NCBI GenBank assembly: GCA_964472675.1 | Contig: CAYYLO010000001.1 | Coordinates: forward strand, 1-64,000 | Length of the DNA: 64,000 bases | Source: 01-FULL-43-15b sp964472675 | GTDB taxonomy: Bacteria; Patescibacteriota; Microgenomatia; UBA8517; UBA10165 | Direction: 5' to 3' | Part shown: positions 8,785 through 17,971 of the stretch, piece after piece | Layout: each line of letters opens with the position of its first letter | How positions within the stretch are numbered: position 1 is the stretch's first letter | Translations under genes and position numbers: made by a program | The notes under the pieces: generated by a model | Database searches by the model: none | The model's input: the letters and a program-made list of their open reading frames with translations, nothing else | Told to the model about the DNA's origin: nothing

Positions 8785-9908
8785 ATCTCTGGCAGGAATA
8801 CTTTATTCAATATTTTATCTATATCTTGCTCTTTAGAAAGGGCAATGGCATTCGCTCGAGTTTTTGTCCAAAATTTTTTATCTCCAAGTATTTTTCCTAT
8901 ACCTTTTTCAATGTCTTTCTTGATTGGCTTAACGATCAGCCCCGCCTCAAACTTTTTAATGTCGTCCGCCGTTGAAACAACATCCGTAATAACAGTTGGT
9001 AATCCGGACAAGAGGTATTCCCGCGCCTTCATCGAATCTCCGTAATTAACCCAATCGTAATCTGTTGTATAAATAGCCAACCCCAAACCGCCTTTTGGCA
9101 GGGTCTTAAGTAGGGTCTCGTGGTCTAGCTGTCCTAAGAATTCCACATGTCCTTTTAATACCGACTTGTTTACTTTTTCTTTTAATTCGACCTCGTAAGA
9201 ACCTCCGCCTATAAGGGAGAGTTTTATCTTTGGGTACTTATCAATAAGGGCAGAGATGGCATCAATAACCATGGTGAATGCTGGGCTGTGGGTTATTCCA
9301 GTAACCATCATTATGTTGTATCGGTCGACTTTACTCCCAGGCAGAGGCCTTCCTGCTTTGAAACTGGGAGCATTGGGAACGTATTTATTTTTTGAATCCG
9401 GTACTCCTTGCTCGTTTCTTTTCTCAACAATTTTGTTAGAAACATTCCAAACACTGTTCGAGTTTTTTATACAAAAATCGTCTATTTTGTGGAACACGCT
9501 GTTTAACAGTTTGTTTGGAAATCTTTTTGGAGTGTAGTCAACTGTGTAAAAAATCACTCTTTTTGCAAACCCCATCTTTTTGGCAACTAAAGCTGCAAGG
9601 GCATTAAGGGGGTCTATTGCCACAACCAGGTCCTGCTTGTTACTGTTTAAATAATTCAGGGTGAACCAGGTTTCATACAAGGACTTGAATATTAGGTTCA
9701 ACTTGAAGGAAGGTCCAAACTTTTTTGTATTCTCCTTTTTGCCATTAGACTTTATAAATAAAGACTTCTCACCTGCGTAGAGGGGATAACCGATATAAAC
9801 ATAAGGGTTTTTCTTTCTATTAAGGTATGCTGTTAGGGTGTGAACCGGGCCATGTATTGGACCGGCTTGACTATAGTTGAAATGGGAAAGCAAGAGGATT
9901 TTTTTCAT
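8781..9908 (-). CDS. GT4-family glycosyltransferase
   Basis: 375 residues, GT-B. It begins KKILLLSHFNYSQAGPIHGP. The C-terminal half has IMMVTGITHSPAF, LIGGGSYEVELKE and a REYLLSGLPTVIT nucleotide-sugar segment. It is paralogous to the GT4 at 3731-4888, sharing the YTVDYTPKRF region and the following helices. The classical E-x7-E is not obvious, as in its paralogue. It overlaps the next gene by 4 bp (ATGA). Substrates unknown. Confidence 0.8.
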   Translation of the reverse strand: MKKILLLSHFNYSQAGPIHGPVHTLTAYLNRKKNPYVYIGYPLYAGEKSLFIKSNGKKENTKKFGPSFKLNLIFKSLYETWFTLNYLNSNKQDLVVAIDPLNALAALVAKKMGFAKRVIFYTVDYTPKRFPNKLLNSVFHKIDDFCIKNSNSVWNVSNKIVEKRNEQGVPDSKNKYVPNAPSFKAGRPLPGSKVDRYNIMMVTGITHSPAFTMVIDAISALIDKYPKIKLSLIGGGSYEVELKEKVNKSVLKGHVEFLGQLDHETLLKTLPKGGLGLAIYTTDYDWVNYGDSMKAREYLLSGLPTVITDVVSTADDIKKFEAGLIVKPIKKDIEKGIGKILGDKKFWTKTRANAIALSKEQDIDKILNKVFLPEI

Positions 9909-9921
9909 ATCTTAAGCTTAA

Positions 9922-10614
9922 TCATACCGAAAAGATGCTGTTTATTCCATTGTTGTTCTCTAACTTGTAGCCATGCTTCTTGAGAAAAGTTTCGATTTTG
10001 CCAAAGTTTTCCTTGGTCTCGATACAAATTACTCTTGGTTTATAGTTTTTCCAATCATTCCCTTGCAAGACTTCTAGATCTGTTCCTTCGGTGTCGACCG
10101 ATAAAAAGTCCACACGTCTACCTTTACAGTATTTATTTAGAACTGCTTTCAAGGTGGATAGGGGAACTTTCTTTTGGCTTACCAGCTTAAAGCCTCTTTT
10201 TAAGTACTGCTTGGCTTCACTATCTGAAAAAGTGGAAAGAGTTGAAGGAAAAAACTCATAAAAGACTAGTGAGCCATTTTTCTTGCCAAGACCAAGCGTA
10301 AGATTAACATCTCCAACGCGTTCTTTTTCAAACTTCTTTATCAAAATTGGATTCGGGTCTATATTTATTCCTCTCCATCCTTTATTGTGGAATCGCTTTG
10401 TGTTACTGAATCTGACCGGGTCGTGCGCCCCAACATCTACATAGAAGCCATCCCGTTTCCTTGTTAATAATCTGTCTATAGCCAGATCTTCCCTTTGCTG
10501 GCTGTACGATCCCTGAAGAAAGCGCATGCAAATAAGTTCGTAAATTTCTTGGGCGGCATATTTTAAAGACTTCGTGAGCCCGTAAATTTTTACTTTTTGG
10601 AATAGATCGAACAT
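9922..10614 (-). CDS. FkbM-family SAM-dependent methyltransferase
   Basis: 230 residues. The SAM-binding strand is FYVDVGAHDPVRFSN, followed by INIDPNP. The FkbM signature DFLSVDTEGTDLEVLQG lies near residues 165-180. FkbM enzymes usually O-methylate sugars or polyketides, and in a glycan operon sugar methylation is likely (inference). It sits between an epimerase and a GT4, with 9-13 bp gaps. Length matches the family. Confidence 0.85.
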   Translation of the reverse strand: MFDLFQKVKIYGLTKSLKYAAQEIYELICMRFLQGSYSQQREDLAIDRLLTRKRDGFYVDVGAHDPVRFSNTKRFHNKGWRGINIDPNPILIKKFEKERVGDVNLTLGLGKKNGSLVFYEFFPSTLSTFSDSEAKQYLKRGFKLVSQKKVPLSTLKAVLNKYCKGRRVDFLSVDTEGTDLEVLQGNDWKNYKPRVICIETKENFGKIETFLKKHGYKLENNNGINSIFSV

Positions 10615-10623
10615 GGAGAGAAG

Positions 10624-11493
10624 TTAAGCCAAGGTTTTTGCAAGCCCTTCTTCTAAAGAAGTTTTAGGCTTCCAAGAAAGAAGTTTTTTTGCTTTGTCAA
10701 AACTCGCTGTAACAACTTTTGCACCTTGGGCTTCTCCCCGATAATTAGTTTTAATTTCTTTGCCCATTACTTTTCCTAAAGATGTTACAAGCTCGTTCAG
10801 GTTTTTCGGATCATTTGTGGAAATGTTAAAAACTTCATACTTAGTTTCGTAAGTTAAGGATTTAAATACCGCATCTACCAGGTCTTCGACATAGAGAAAG
10901 TCTCTTTGTTGCGTTCCATCACCGTGTATTGTAATTTCACCCGTTTCTTTTGCCGATTTTATAAAGTTGTGAACCACTCCGTGATCACTACTGGGACCAT
11001 AAACATTAGGGGGGCGCAAAATGATGAATCCTAGCCCTGCATTTCTATTGTAATATTGGGCTACCTCCTCAGTGAGCAACTTGGCTAATGCGTACTGAGT
11101 GTCAGGACGAGGTTGGTCATTCTCTGTAAAAACTTGCCCCTCTCGAGGAACTCCATAAACTGCTGCAGCCGAAACGTGTATTACTTTCTTAACTCCCACT
11201 TTCACACAAGCTTCGCATAAGTTGTTAAAGGCAAGAACATTGTATTTTATTTGATGCTCAAATGGTGGATTAAACCTTCCAACCAGGTTAATCACTGTAT
11301 CTATACCGTACAACGATGAATCTATGGACTCTGGGTTTAACAAATCACCTTCATCTATCTTAATGTGATCGTGCGAGATTTTTCCCCGGCTTCCCGACCT
11401 GACTAAAACGCTTACCTCATGTTTTGAAGGTAGTAAATCTAAAAGATGTTGACCCACGAATCCTGTGGCGCCGATAATTTTAACAGAAGCCAT
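10624..11493 (-). CDS. NAD-dependent epimerase/dehydratase (extended SDR)
   Basis: 289 residues. The NAD-binding Gly motif GATGFVG is at residues 8-14 and the catalytic Y134-x3-K138 in QYALAK; VSAAAVYG supplies the active-site Ser/Thr segment and LRPPNVYGP the substrate-side loop. This is the typical extended SDR fold used in nucleotide-sugar epimerisation or reduction. It lies next to an inverting-type 4,6-dehydratase (11500-12501), so the two probably act in one nucleotide-sugar route, possibly of the UDP-6-deoxy-HexNAc type (inference). Confidence 0.85.
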   Translation of the reverse strand: MASVKIIGATGFVGQHLLDLLPSKHEVSVLVRSGSRGKISHDHIKIDEGDLLNPESIDSSLYGIDTVINLVGRFNPPFEHQIKYNVLAFNNLCEACVKVGVKKVIHVSAAAVYGVPREGQVFTENDQPRPDTQYALAKLLTEEVAQYYNRNAGLGFIILRPPNVYGPSSDHGVVHNFIKSAKETGEITIHGDGTQQRDFLYVEDLVDAVFKSLTYETKYEVFNISTNDPKNLNELVTSLGKVMGKEIKTNYRGEAQGAKVVTASFDKAKKLLSWKPKTSLEEGLAKTLA

Positions 11494-11499
11494 ATGAAG

Positions 11500-12501
11500 C
11501 TATATTGTCCAACCTTCATCTTTCAAAACCTGGCGAAGCTCACTTTTAGATAATCTCTTCGTTGTATCGGATGCAAATCTAAACTCTTCTAAACGTGGCA
11601 TATTCTTGTACTTCTCTTCCACTGCAGGAATTCGTATTTGCGGCAGGACAATGTAGTAGTCTCCCGATTCAACAGCTCTGACCGACTCAGATGGACTTAC
11701 TAATGATTCGTGTATTTTCTCCCCTGGGCGAATTCCAATATTTACCACTTGCCTTTTTTCTTTTGGCGTATCTTCCAACATAACATCTACCAAATCTCCG
11801 ATTGTATACGCGGGCATTTTACGAACAAAAACCTCGCCTCCTACTCCATCCTCCAAAGCTTTGAGTACGAGATAAACACTTTCCTTGAGTGTTAAGAGAT
11901 ACCGTGTCATAGAAGGATCTGTCACAGTAATTGGTTTACCTGCATCTATTAGAGACCTAAAAAGAGGAACAACCGACCCACGGGAAGCCAAAACATTACC
12001 ATATCGAGTTGAAACAAATACAGTTCTTACTCCATAATCATAAATGTTTGCCGTTGTGATAAGGCGCTCCTGGAGAGCTTTTGCCATACCATATGCATTC
12101 ACTGGTTCAACAGCTTTATCTGTTGAAAGTGCAACAACTTTTTCTACATTTGCATCGCGAGCTGCTTCAATAATATTTTGCGCACCAACAACATTTGTCT
12201 TTACGCCCTCCCAAACATTATATTCAACCTCAGTGATCCACTTCATAGCAGCAGCATGAATCACTATGTCAACACCGCGCATAACCTCTTTGACACTGCG
12301 ATAATCCCGAATGTCCCCGATCACAAACCGAAGGTGTGGATCCTTAAGCTCCAACCGCATTGATCCTTGTTTATCTTCATCTCGGGAAAAAACAACAACC
12401 TCCTTCGGATCCATAGTTAAAATCTCTTTAACAAACATTTTTCCAAAGGATCCAGTTCCGCCTGTTACTAATACTCGTTTACCGGCTATCATTTTTGACA
12501 T
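11500..12501 (-). CDS. UDP-sugar 4,6-dehydratase, PseB/CapE-like (extended SDR)
   Basis: 333 residues. GGTGSFG (14-20) binds NAD(P). STDKAVEP (126-133) and Y137-x3-K141 in NAYGMAK match the FlaA1/PseB/CapE group of UDP-GlcNAc inverting 4,6-dehydratases rather than RfbB or Gmd. The expected reaction is UDP-GlcNAc to a 4-keto-6-deoxy intermediate in the cytoplasm, the first step towards sugars such as FucNAc. A TATAGT (10 nt before ATG 12501) overlaps the stop of the upstream GT2 and may be an extra promoter. Length is normal for the family. Confidence 0.85.
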   Translation of the reverse strand: MSKMIAGKRVLVTGGTGSFGKMFVKEILTMDPKEVVVFSRDEDKQGSMRLELKDPHLRFVIGDIRDYRSVKEVMRGVDIVIHAAAMKWITEVEYNVWEGVKTNVVGAQNIIEAARDANVEKVVALSTDKAVEPVNAYGMAKALQERLITTANIYDYGVRTVFVSTRYGNVLASRGSVVPLFRSLIDAGKPITVTDPSMTRYLLTLKESVYLVLKALEDGVGGEVFVRKMPAYTIGDLVDVMLEDTPKEKRQVVNIGIRPGEKIHESLVSPSESVRAVESGDYYIVLPQIRIPAVEEKYKNMPRLEEFRFASDTTKRLSKSELRQVLKDEGWTI

Positions 12502-12512
12502 AACCTTAAATA

Positions 12513-13364
12513 CTATACTCCTTTTTGTTCCACTTTGGCAAAACTATTTTTTGCTAGCCCATACACAAACCCAAAAACAGCACCTGATGTCTCCAATAGA
12601 CGTACAAAAATCATACCCAGCGATAAATACGGATGAGCAAGAAGTTTCTTCCACTTTCGTATAAAAACCGACCGAAACAGTAAATTTCCTTGAGACATAA
12701 CTTTCTCAGGGTGGCGTTTTAAGTATGCACTTGCACGAGAAGCATAATAGAATTTCTTTTTAGCCGATCTCCAAGGATTGAATGTTTTTTCATTGTGCAG
12801 AATAAAACTTCTCGTCCTCCCTATTTTTACTCCGGCTTTTCTCATGCGCAATGGAAGGTCCCAATCTTCCGGCCCAGTAATAGAGAGGTCGTAACCTCCG
12901 AATTTTTCAAAAATATCTTTCTTAAAGACCCGAGCAGCTTCTATATCCTTCTCCCCTACGTAAAACTCGCGCTCAAAAACTTTAAATTGTGTCCAAAATC
13001 CTTGCCCAAACGATCTCTCTGGAATGATCAATGCACCGAAGCTTGGTTCTTTTCTAAACTCATCAACACATTCCTGCAGTGTTTCTATGTCCAGTTGTTG
13101 GTCAGCATCCAAAATTATCACGTACTCTCCTGTAGCTTTCTCTACTCCGTAATTTCTTTGAGCAGACCGCTCTGGGCCTTTTGTGTAAACTTTTTTTGTA
13201 TATCTCCGAGCAATCTGGCAAGTCTTGTCTGTCGAATTATTGTCCACTAGAATAATTTCCCAATTCTTGAAAGTTTGTTTTTTGGCACTCTCTAAAAGGT
13301 CACAAATAACACTCTCTTCGTTTTTAGTGGTAATTATCACAGAAACCAAAGGTTTTGCTTTCAT
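12513..13364 (-). CDS. GT2-family glycosyltransferase
   Basis: 283 residues. VSVIITTKNEESVI begins the GT-A domain, LVDNNSTDKT is the donor Asp region, ILDADQQ gives D86-A-D88 and GPEDWDL the ED pair. A weakly hydrophobic C-terminus (235-275) may associate with membrane. It is the first gene of the long minus operon 13364-4885. ATG 13364 has a TAGAAT on its own strand 8 nt upstream (13378-13373), within a 30-bp divergent promoter region. Confidence 0.85.
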   Translation of the reverse strand: MKAKPLVSVIITTKNEESVICDLLESAKKQTFKNWEIILVDNNSTDKTCQIARRYTKKVYTKGPERSAQRNYGVEKATGEYVIILDADQQLDIETLQECVDEFRKEPSFGALIIPERSFGQGFWTQFKVFEREFYVGEKDIEAARVFKKDIFEKFGGYDLSITGPEDWDLPLRMRKAGVKIGRTRSFILHNEKTFNPWRSAKKKFYYASRASAYLKRHPEKVMSQGNLLFRSVFIRKWKKLLAHPYLSLGMIFVRLLETSGAVFGFVYGLAKNSFAKVEQKGV

Positions 13365-13394
13365 TTGGATAAATTCTACCTTACAATAGTTGTT
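13365..13394. promoter_or_regulatory. Divergent leaderless promoter pair, 30 bp
   Basis: Only 30 bp separate the ATG at 13364 (-) and the preferred GTG at 13395 (+). A -10 reads TACAAT on the plus strand (13382-13387, 7 nt before the GTG) and TAGAAT on the minus strand (13378-13373, 8 nt before the ATG). Both would give transcripts starting at or beside the start codon. No convincing -35 for either; these would lie inside the opposite gene. Confidence 0.5.
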
Positions 13395-14342
13395 GTGGCC
13401 AGCTCTAAACTATACTTGTCGTTCGTAATTCCTGCCAAAAACGAAGAGGGGTCTGTTGAAACGCTTTATAGCGAGGTTAAAGCAACCGTTGATTCACTAA
13501 GAAAAACTTACGAAATCATCTTTATCGACGATGGGTCAACCGACTCAACCTTTGAAAAACTGCAAGCACTTCACAAAATTGATAACCACGTTAAAGTTAT
13601 GAAGTTCCGGGGAAATTTGGGAAAATCTGCAGCGCTTCAGGTGGGATTTAACAAAGCAGCGGGAGAAATTGTTTTTACAATGGATGCAGACCTTCAAGAC
13701 AATCCAAAAGAAATTCCCAACTTTTTAAATAAACTGGCTGAGGGTTATGATCTCGTATCCGGCTGGAAAAAAACGCGACATGACCCTTCAGTTAAAGTAA
13801 TTCCTTCACGAATTTTAAACAACTTTTTAACACCCCTATTAACTGGTGTCAAATTACACGATATTAACTGTGGATTTAAAGCATACCGAAATGAAGTCGT
13901 TAAAAGTTTAAATCTTTATGGTGAATTATATAGATTCATTCCAGTTTTCGCCGCAAAACAAAATTTCAAAATAACAGAAATTCCCGTTGATCACAGAGCA
14001 CGTAAACACGGAAAGTCAAAGTTCGGTTGGGAAAGAAATATTAAAGGATTTTTGGACCTCATTACGATAGTATTTTTAACTGGCTATAACAGGCGACCTG
14101 GCCACTTTTTTGGTACGCTTGGACTTGCATCATTCTTTTTTGGATTTTTGATCGGCCTTTATATCACGTATTTAAGAATTACAACCGGAAGTATTCAATT
14201 CCGACAACCACTTCTTTTCTTGGGAATGCTTTTGATGATTATTGGTTTTCAGCTTATTTCCACAGGTTTACTTGCTGAGATGATGCTTGCATCCCGTGGC
14301 AAAACAGATTATTCATCAAATATTAAAGAAATCCTCGATTGA
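13395..14342 (+). CDS. GT2 polyprenyl-phosphate sugar transferase (GtrB/ArnC-like)
   Basis: With the GTG start at 13395 the protein has 315 residues. The longer TTG start at 13365 would place the ribosome start directly against the divergent gene and is less likely. GT-A motifs are SFVIPAKNEEGSV, DDGSTDSTF and MDADLQDNP, followed by RARKHGKSKF, the signature of undecaprenyl-phosphate glucose/mannose synthases. Two hydrophobic helices near the C-terminus (about 235-300) anchor it. Predicted role: charge polyprenyl phosphate with a sugar for the GT-C enzymes nearby. It precedes another GT2 with a 1-bp gap. Confidence 0.85.
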   Translation: MASSKLYLSFVIPAKNEEGSVETLYSEVKATVDSLRKTYEIIFIDDGSTDSTFEKLQALHKIDNHVKVMKFRGNLGKSAALQVGFNKAAGEIVFTMDADLQDNPKEIPNFLNKLAEGYDLVSGWKKTRHDPSVKVIPSRILNNFLTPLLTGVKLHDINCGFKAYRNEVVKSLNLYGELYRFIPVFAAKQNFKITEIPVDHRARKHGKSKFGWERNIKGFLDLITIVFLTGYNRRPGHFFGTLGLASFFFGFLIGLYITYLRITTGSIQFRQPLLFLGMLLMIIGFQLISTGLLAEMMLASRGKTDYSSNIKEILD

Positions 14343-14343
14343 C

Positions 14344-15060
14344 ATGGCAAAAACTTTAAGTATCTCTGTGTTTTTTCCCTGCTACAACGACGCAAAGACT
14401 ATCGGCGGATTAGTCCGCGATGCAATTGACGTTTTATCAAAAATTGCAAAAGATTATGAAGTTATAGTAATTAATGATGGCTCTCCTGATAACAGCGCGG
14501 AAGTCTTGAAAGAATTATCTAAAAAGCACAAACGTTTAAAAATCGTAACACATATAAAAAACCGCGGTTATGGGGCAGCATTAAAAAGCGGGTTTGGGAC
14601 ATCCTCTAAAGAATTGATCTTCTATACCGACGGAGACGCACAATACGACGTGAAGGAACTGCCTTTACTCCTAACACTCATGACGCCAGACGTTAATTTT
14701 GTTAACGGTATAAAAATGAGAAGAAGTGATCCTGAATATAGGGTGTTTTTCGGAAATTTGCACAAGTTTGTCAACCGCTGGTTGTTTTGGCTACCCATCT
14801 ACGATGTAGATTGTGATTTTCGACTAATAAGACGTGGCATAGTAAAGAAGATAAAGCTTGAAAGCAACAGCGGATCAATTTGCATAGAGCTTGTCAAAAA
14901 AGCAGAACGGGCAGGGGCAGTTTTTAGGCAGGTATCCGTTCACCACTATGATAGAAGGTATGGACAATCACAATTTTTTAAGCCTAAGAAAATATTGGCA
15001 ACTTATTTTGATATCGTCAAACTTTGGGTCCGGTTGATGGTAATCGAAAAATTTTTTTAA
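14344..15060 (+). CDS. GT2 dolichyl-phosphate-mannose-synthase-like
   Basis: 238 residues from ATG 14344, one base after the TGA of the previous gene; a longer TTG start at 14287 lies inside that gene and would precede the normal N-terminus. Motifs: SVFFPCYNDAKTIGG, INDGSPDNS, YTDGDAQYDV (D-G-D), DVDCDFRL and a final HHYDRRYGQSQF. There is no multi-helix tail, so it is a soluble or peripheral DPM1-type enzyme. Its stop and the next ATG overlap (TAATG). Confidence 0.85.
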   Translation: MAKTLSISVFFPCYNDAKTIGGLVRDAIDVLSKIAKDYEVIVINDGSPDNSAEVLKELSKKHKRLKIVTHIKNRGYGAALKSGFGTSSKELIFYTDGDAQYDVKELPLLLTLMTPDVNFVNGIKMRRSDPEYRVFFGNLHKFVNRWLFWLPIYDVDCDFRLIRRGIVKKIKLESNSGSICIELVKKAERAGAVFRQVSVHHYDRRYGQSQFFKPKKILATYFDIVKLWVRLMVIEKFF

Positions 15061-15794
15061 TGCAGGTTTCAGAGTACGAGAATATTTACAAAAGCGAGGG
15101 TTCTCATTTTTTTTATGTTGCGAACCACAAGATTATTCTTGCCCTTGTTAAAAAATATCTTCGCACACCTCACGCCAACGCTAAAATTCTAGATGCAGGT
15201 TGCGGCACAGGACTTCTTACTAAGAAGCTGGAAAAGTTCGGGGCTGTCTGCGGAATTGACATAAGCCCTGAAGCAGTAAAGTTTGCAAGGAAAAGAAAGT
15301 TAAACATAATGCAAGCGTCAGTTAACAAGATTCCCTTTAAAAACAACCATTTTGATCTGGTGGTTAGTATGGATGTTATATACCACAAGCAAGTTAATGA
15401 CTCCAAAGCGTTAAAAGAGTTTTTCCGCATATTGAAGCCAGGAGGGATTTTGGTTGCGCGCGTTCCAGCCAACAAGTGGCTCCATTTGAAACACGACGAA
15501 TACGTTCATACACGAGAAAGATATAGCAAAGAAGAGTTATTACGTAAGTTGAAAAATGCTGGCTTTGAAGTTCTGAGGCTTTCTTATGCCAACATGAGCT
15601 TGCTCCCTTTTGCCTTTATGAAACAAATTGAGGAACATTTTATTAATAAAATATCCACATCTGGCGTCAAAAAAACAAGCAATATCTTCAATAATGTGTT
15701 GAAATTCACAATGTCAGTTGAAAACTTATTATTGCTCCGAAACATTAATCTTCCTTTTGGTCTTGGCATGATTGCGGTTTGCAAAAGGGTTTAA
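15060..15794 (+). CDS. Class I SAM-dependent methyltransferase
   Basis: 244 residues from ATG 15060, which overlaps the stop of the preceding GT2; an upstream TTG at 15024 lies inside that gene. SAM motif I is ILDAGCGTGLLTKKL, then GIDISPEAV. Post-motif LVVSMDVIYH and FFRILKPGG are typical of Methyltransf_11/UbiG-like proteins. Being coupled to two GT2s, it probably methylates a sugar or lipid-linked intermediate. The stop overlaps the convergent gene by 4 bp. Confidence 0.8.
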   Translation: MQVSEYENIYKSEGSHFFYVANHKIILALVKKYLRTPHANAKILDAGCGTGLLTKKLEKFGAVCGIDISPEAVKFARKRKLNIMQASVNKIPFKNNHFDLVVSMDVIYHKQVNDSKALKEFFRILKPGGILVARVPANKWLHLKHDEYVHTRERYSKEELLRKLKNAGFEVLRLSYANMSLLPFAFMKQIEEHFINKISTSGVKKTSNIFNNVLKFTMSVENLLLLRNINLPFGLGMIAVCKRV

Positions 15795-17971
15795 GAGGAG
15801 AACAACCCTTGAATTTTTATTACCGGGTTTTTCAGGATACAAGATTTATCCATTTGAGTGTCAATCAATATATAACGGGCGCGTCTTGAAGGAAAAAAGA
15901 AATCAAAAGTATCTTCCCAATTGGCCACTGTTACAGGAACCTGTGGTGTAAATATCGGATCTGGTTCCTTTTGCCAATCAATCCCATTTAAAGAAGTTGC
16001 GACGTATCCGGTATTCTTCTGCTGAGCGCAGTTAACAATCGAATGTTTAATTAGTACTCTTGTCAGTGAAATTTCTTTACCCAAATCTATGTTCAATACC
16101 CCTTTCTCTGTGTTAACTTTATTAGGCAGGTATTCCTTTTCTTTCTCAAACCCTGACTTGGTATGTGCAAGATCATTCTTCCAAACTTTCAGAAGCGGAA
16201 CGCCATGTACCTTGACTTCAAATACAGGCTCGAGGAAAGTATCATAATACGCATAGCTGTAAATTTCTTTGAGCGGCCAGTCAAAATCCAGCTCTATTTC
16301 ATATTCTCCCTTTCGGTACGGACCACTCCAGTTGGCATTGTAGAACAAGATATCCGGTCGCAACTCAAGTCTAGATATATTACCAGCCGTAGAAAGAGGT
16401 AACCCAATCTTGGCGTCTGGTTCAGCATTAGCATTTAACCACTTTATTCCTTGACGATAAGCATTCCCATAACTATTCCCCCAGTACGGTATATCCATTT
16501 TTTTTGCTCCAGACAGACCTCCAACAAGCTGATTAAAGTAAACATTTTCATTGGGATGAATCCTAACCATTTCAGAAACCACAAAAACCAATGAGGCAAG
16601 TATTACAAGCTGTACAACCCTTTTAGATCTTGTACCTTTAAATAATCTCACCATGTAGTAAGCGCCTACTCCTGCAAGAACCGCCAAAGCAGGTATATAT
16701 TCCATTATTTGTCTTACTCCTCCGTAAATAGAGGTACCAGGATAGGAGACGCGAAATATGGGAACAAAAAACCAAAAAGAAAGTAGAATAATAATCACTC
16801 TTCTTCTAAAAACAAAGTCACCAGCGGCACCAATCAAGCCTACCAAGGATAAAACAAGTATGGGGATCGGCGTGGTGTAAAGAATCCATAGCGCTGGGTA
16901 AGTATTCCAACCTCTGACCAAGTAGCTCCTTAACTCAGGCGGGGTTCCTGTTCCTATCTGCTTATAGAAAGTTAATATTTTTAAGAAGTTGTCCACTGGG
17001 TTTGGCCAAAGGAATGGCCAAAGTACATAAAAGACTAATAGAGTTACAAAAGGGTAAATTAGTAAACATATCGCAATTCGAGCAGGTATAATCTTTCTTA
17101 AGTCAGCTATTGATTTGATTTTTTTCTTCTGTTCCCAAAAAGAATTGAATAAATGTAGTATTAGCCAGGGACCAACAATCAACGGAAGAAAAACAATATT
17201 AAACTTAACCCCCATAGCAAACCCCGAAAAAACTGCAGATATAATTAACAGTCTCCAGCTATTTCTGCCTAAAGCAAAATAAAAAGTGATTAAAGCCAGG
17301 CCAAAAAAAGCTGCAAGTACAGGATCTTTGATGTTAAAGTGAGATTCAGCAAAAAATAAAGGGTAGGTAGCAAGAGCAGTACCTGCAACAAGAGCCGAAA
17401 ACACACCATAATTTTTATAAACAAATATCGAAACTCCAGCAACTATTGTAAAACTTATAAAAACCTCAAACAGGTGGTAGCTTTCTATATCTTTCAACAC
17501 TTTGAGATATTGGTAGAAAATTTTATTGGTTAATGACGCAAGGATACCGCCCAAAGGCGGGTGACCATCTTCTGTTTTGATAAACTCATTAAATGTGTAG
17601 TTATCATGTTGATAGTAACTTCGCCATATCTTTTGATCTTTTGGGACGTTTCTCAAAACAGCATCTTCGTAAGTAATATTACCTTGGTAAGATGTGACGT
17701 CGAACGGTCCAAGAGGAGAAATTCCGCAATTTTTAACCTTTTCCGGACATTCTTTAGTTAACCGGGGATATGGAGGTAGATTTGTATAATCCTTGCTCCC
17801 TGACAAGAAATAATGTAAATAAGCCTGGCCACGCATAAAATGGTAGGGCTCGTCCCAATTCATACCATAGTCAGAAAGAGTTTTTAAACCCACAACTAAA
17901 AAGAGAAGCGGAGCCAAAAAGATTACTATCCAATTCTTTTTGGTCACAAAAAGCTTAATGGTCTTTTTCAT
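15791..17971 (-). CDS. GT-C membrane glycosyltransferase (PMT-like) with beta-sandwich-like C-terminal domain
   Basis: 726 residues. After the first helix, MNWDEPYHFMRGQ carries the D-E pair of PMT-type GT-C enzymes. About eleven helices extend to near residue 480. An extracytoplasmic domain follows, and its last 110 residues resemble a discoidin (F5/8 type C) fold: VLNIDLGKEISLTRV, a NGIDW turn and ARYILID in order. Such domains bind glycans or proteins. It overlaps the upstream methyltransferase by 17 bp. The GT-C call is good; the discoidin resemblance is inference. Confidence 0.75.
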   Translation of the reverse strand: MKKTIKLFVTKKNWIVIFLAPLLFLVVGLKTLSDYGMNWDEPYHFMRGQAYLHYFLSGSKDYTNLPPYPRLTKECPEKVKNCGISPLGPFDVTSYQGNITYEDAVLRNVPKDQKIWRSYYQHDNYTFNEFIKTEDGHPPLGGILASLTNKIFYQYLKVLKDIESYHLFEVFISFTIVAGVSIFVYKNYGVFSALVAGTALATYPLFFAESHFNIKDPVLAAFFGLALITFYFALGRNSWRLLIISAVFSGFAMGVKFNIVFLPLIVGPWLILHLFNSFWEQKKKIKSIADLRKIIPARIAICLLIYPFVTLLVFYVLWPFLWPNPVDNFLKILTFYKQIGTGTPPELRSYLVRGWNTYPALWILYTTPIPILVLSLVGLIGAAGDFVFRRRVIIILLSFWFFVPIFRVSYPGTSIYGGVRQIMEYIPALAVLAGVGAYYMVRLFKGTRSKRVVQLVILASLVFVVSEMVRIHPNENVYFNQLVGGLSGAKKMDIPYWGNSYGNAYRQGIKWLNANAEPDAKIGLPLSTAGNISRLELRPDILFYNANWSGPYRKGEYEIELDFDWPLKEIYSYAYYDTFLEPVFEVKVHGVPLLKVWKNDLAHTKSGFEKEKEYLPNKVNTEKGVLNIDLGKEISLTRVLIKHSIVNCAQQKNTGYVATSLNGIDWQKEPDPIFTPQVPVTVANWEDTFDFFFPSRRARYILIDTQMDKSCILKNPVIKIQGLFSS

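Noticed and set aside
12480..12520. Separate strong promoter before the 4,6-dehydratase gene
   Set aside because: A TATAGT lies 10 nt before the ATG, but no -35 is convincing; mentioned only in the gene entry.
14287..14343. Longer N-terminus (TTG at 14287) for the GT2 starting at 14344
   Set aside because: It lies inside the previous gene; the family N-terminus begins right after the ATG at 14344.
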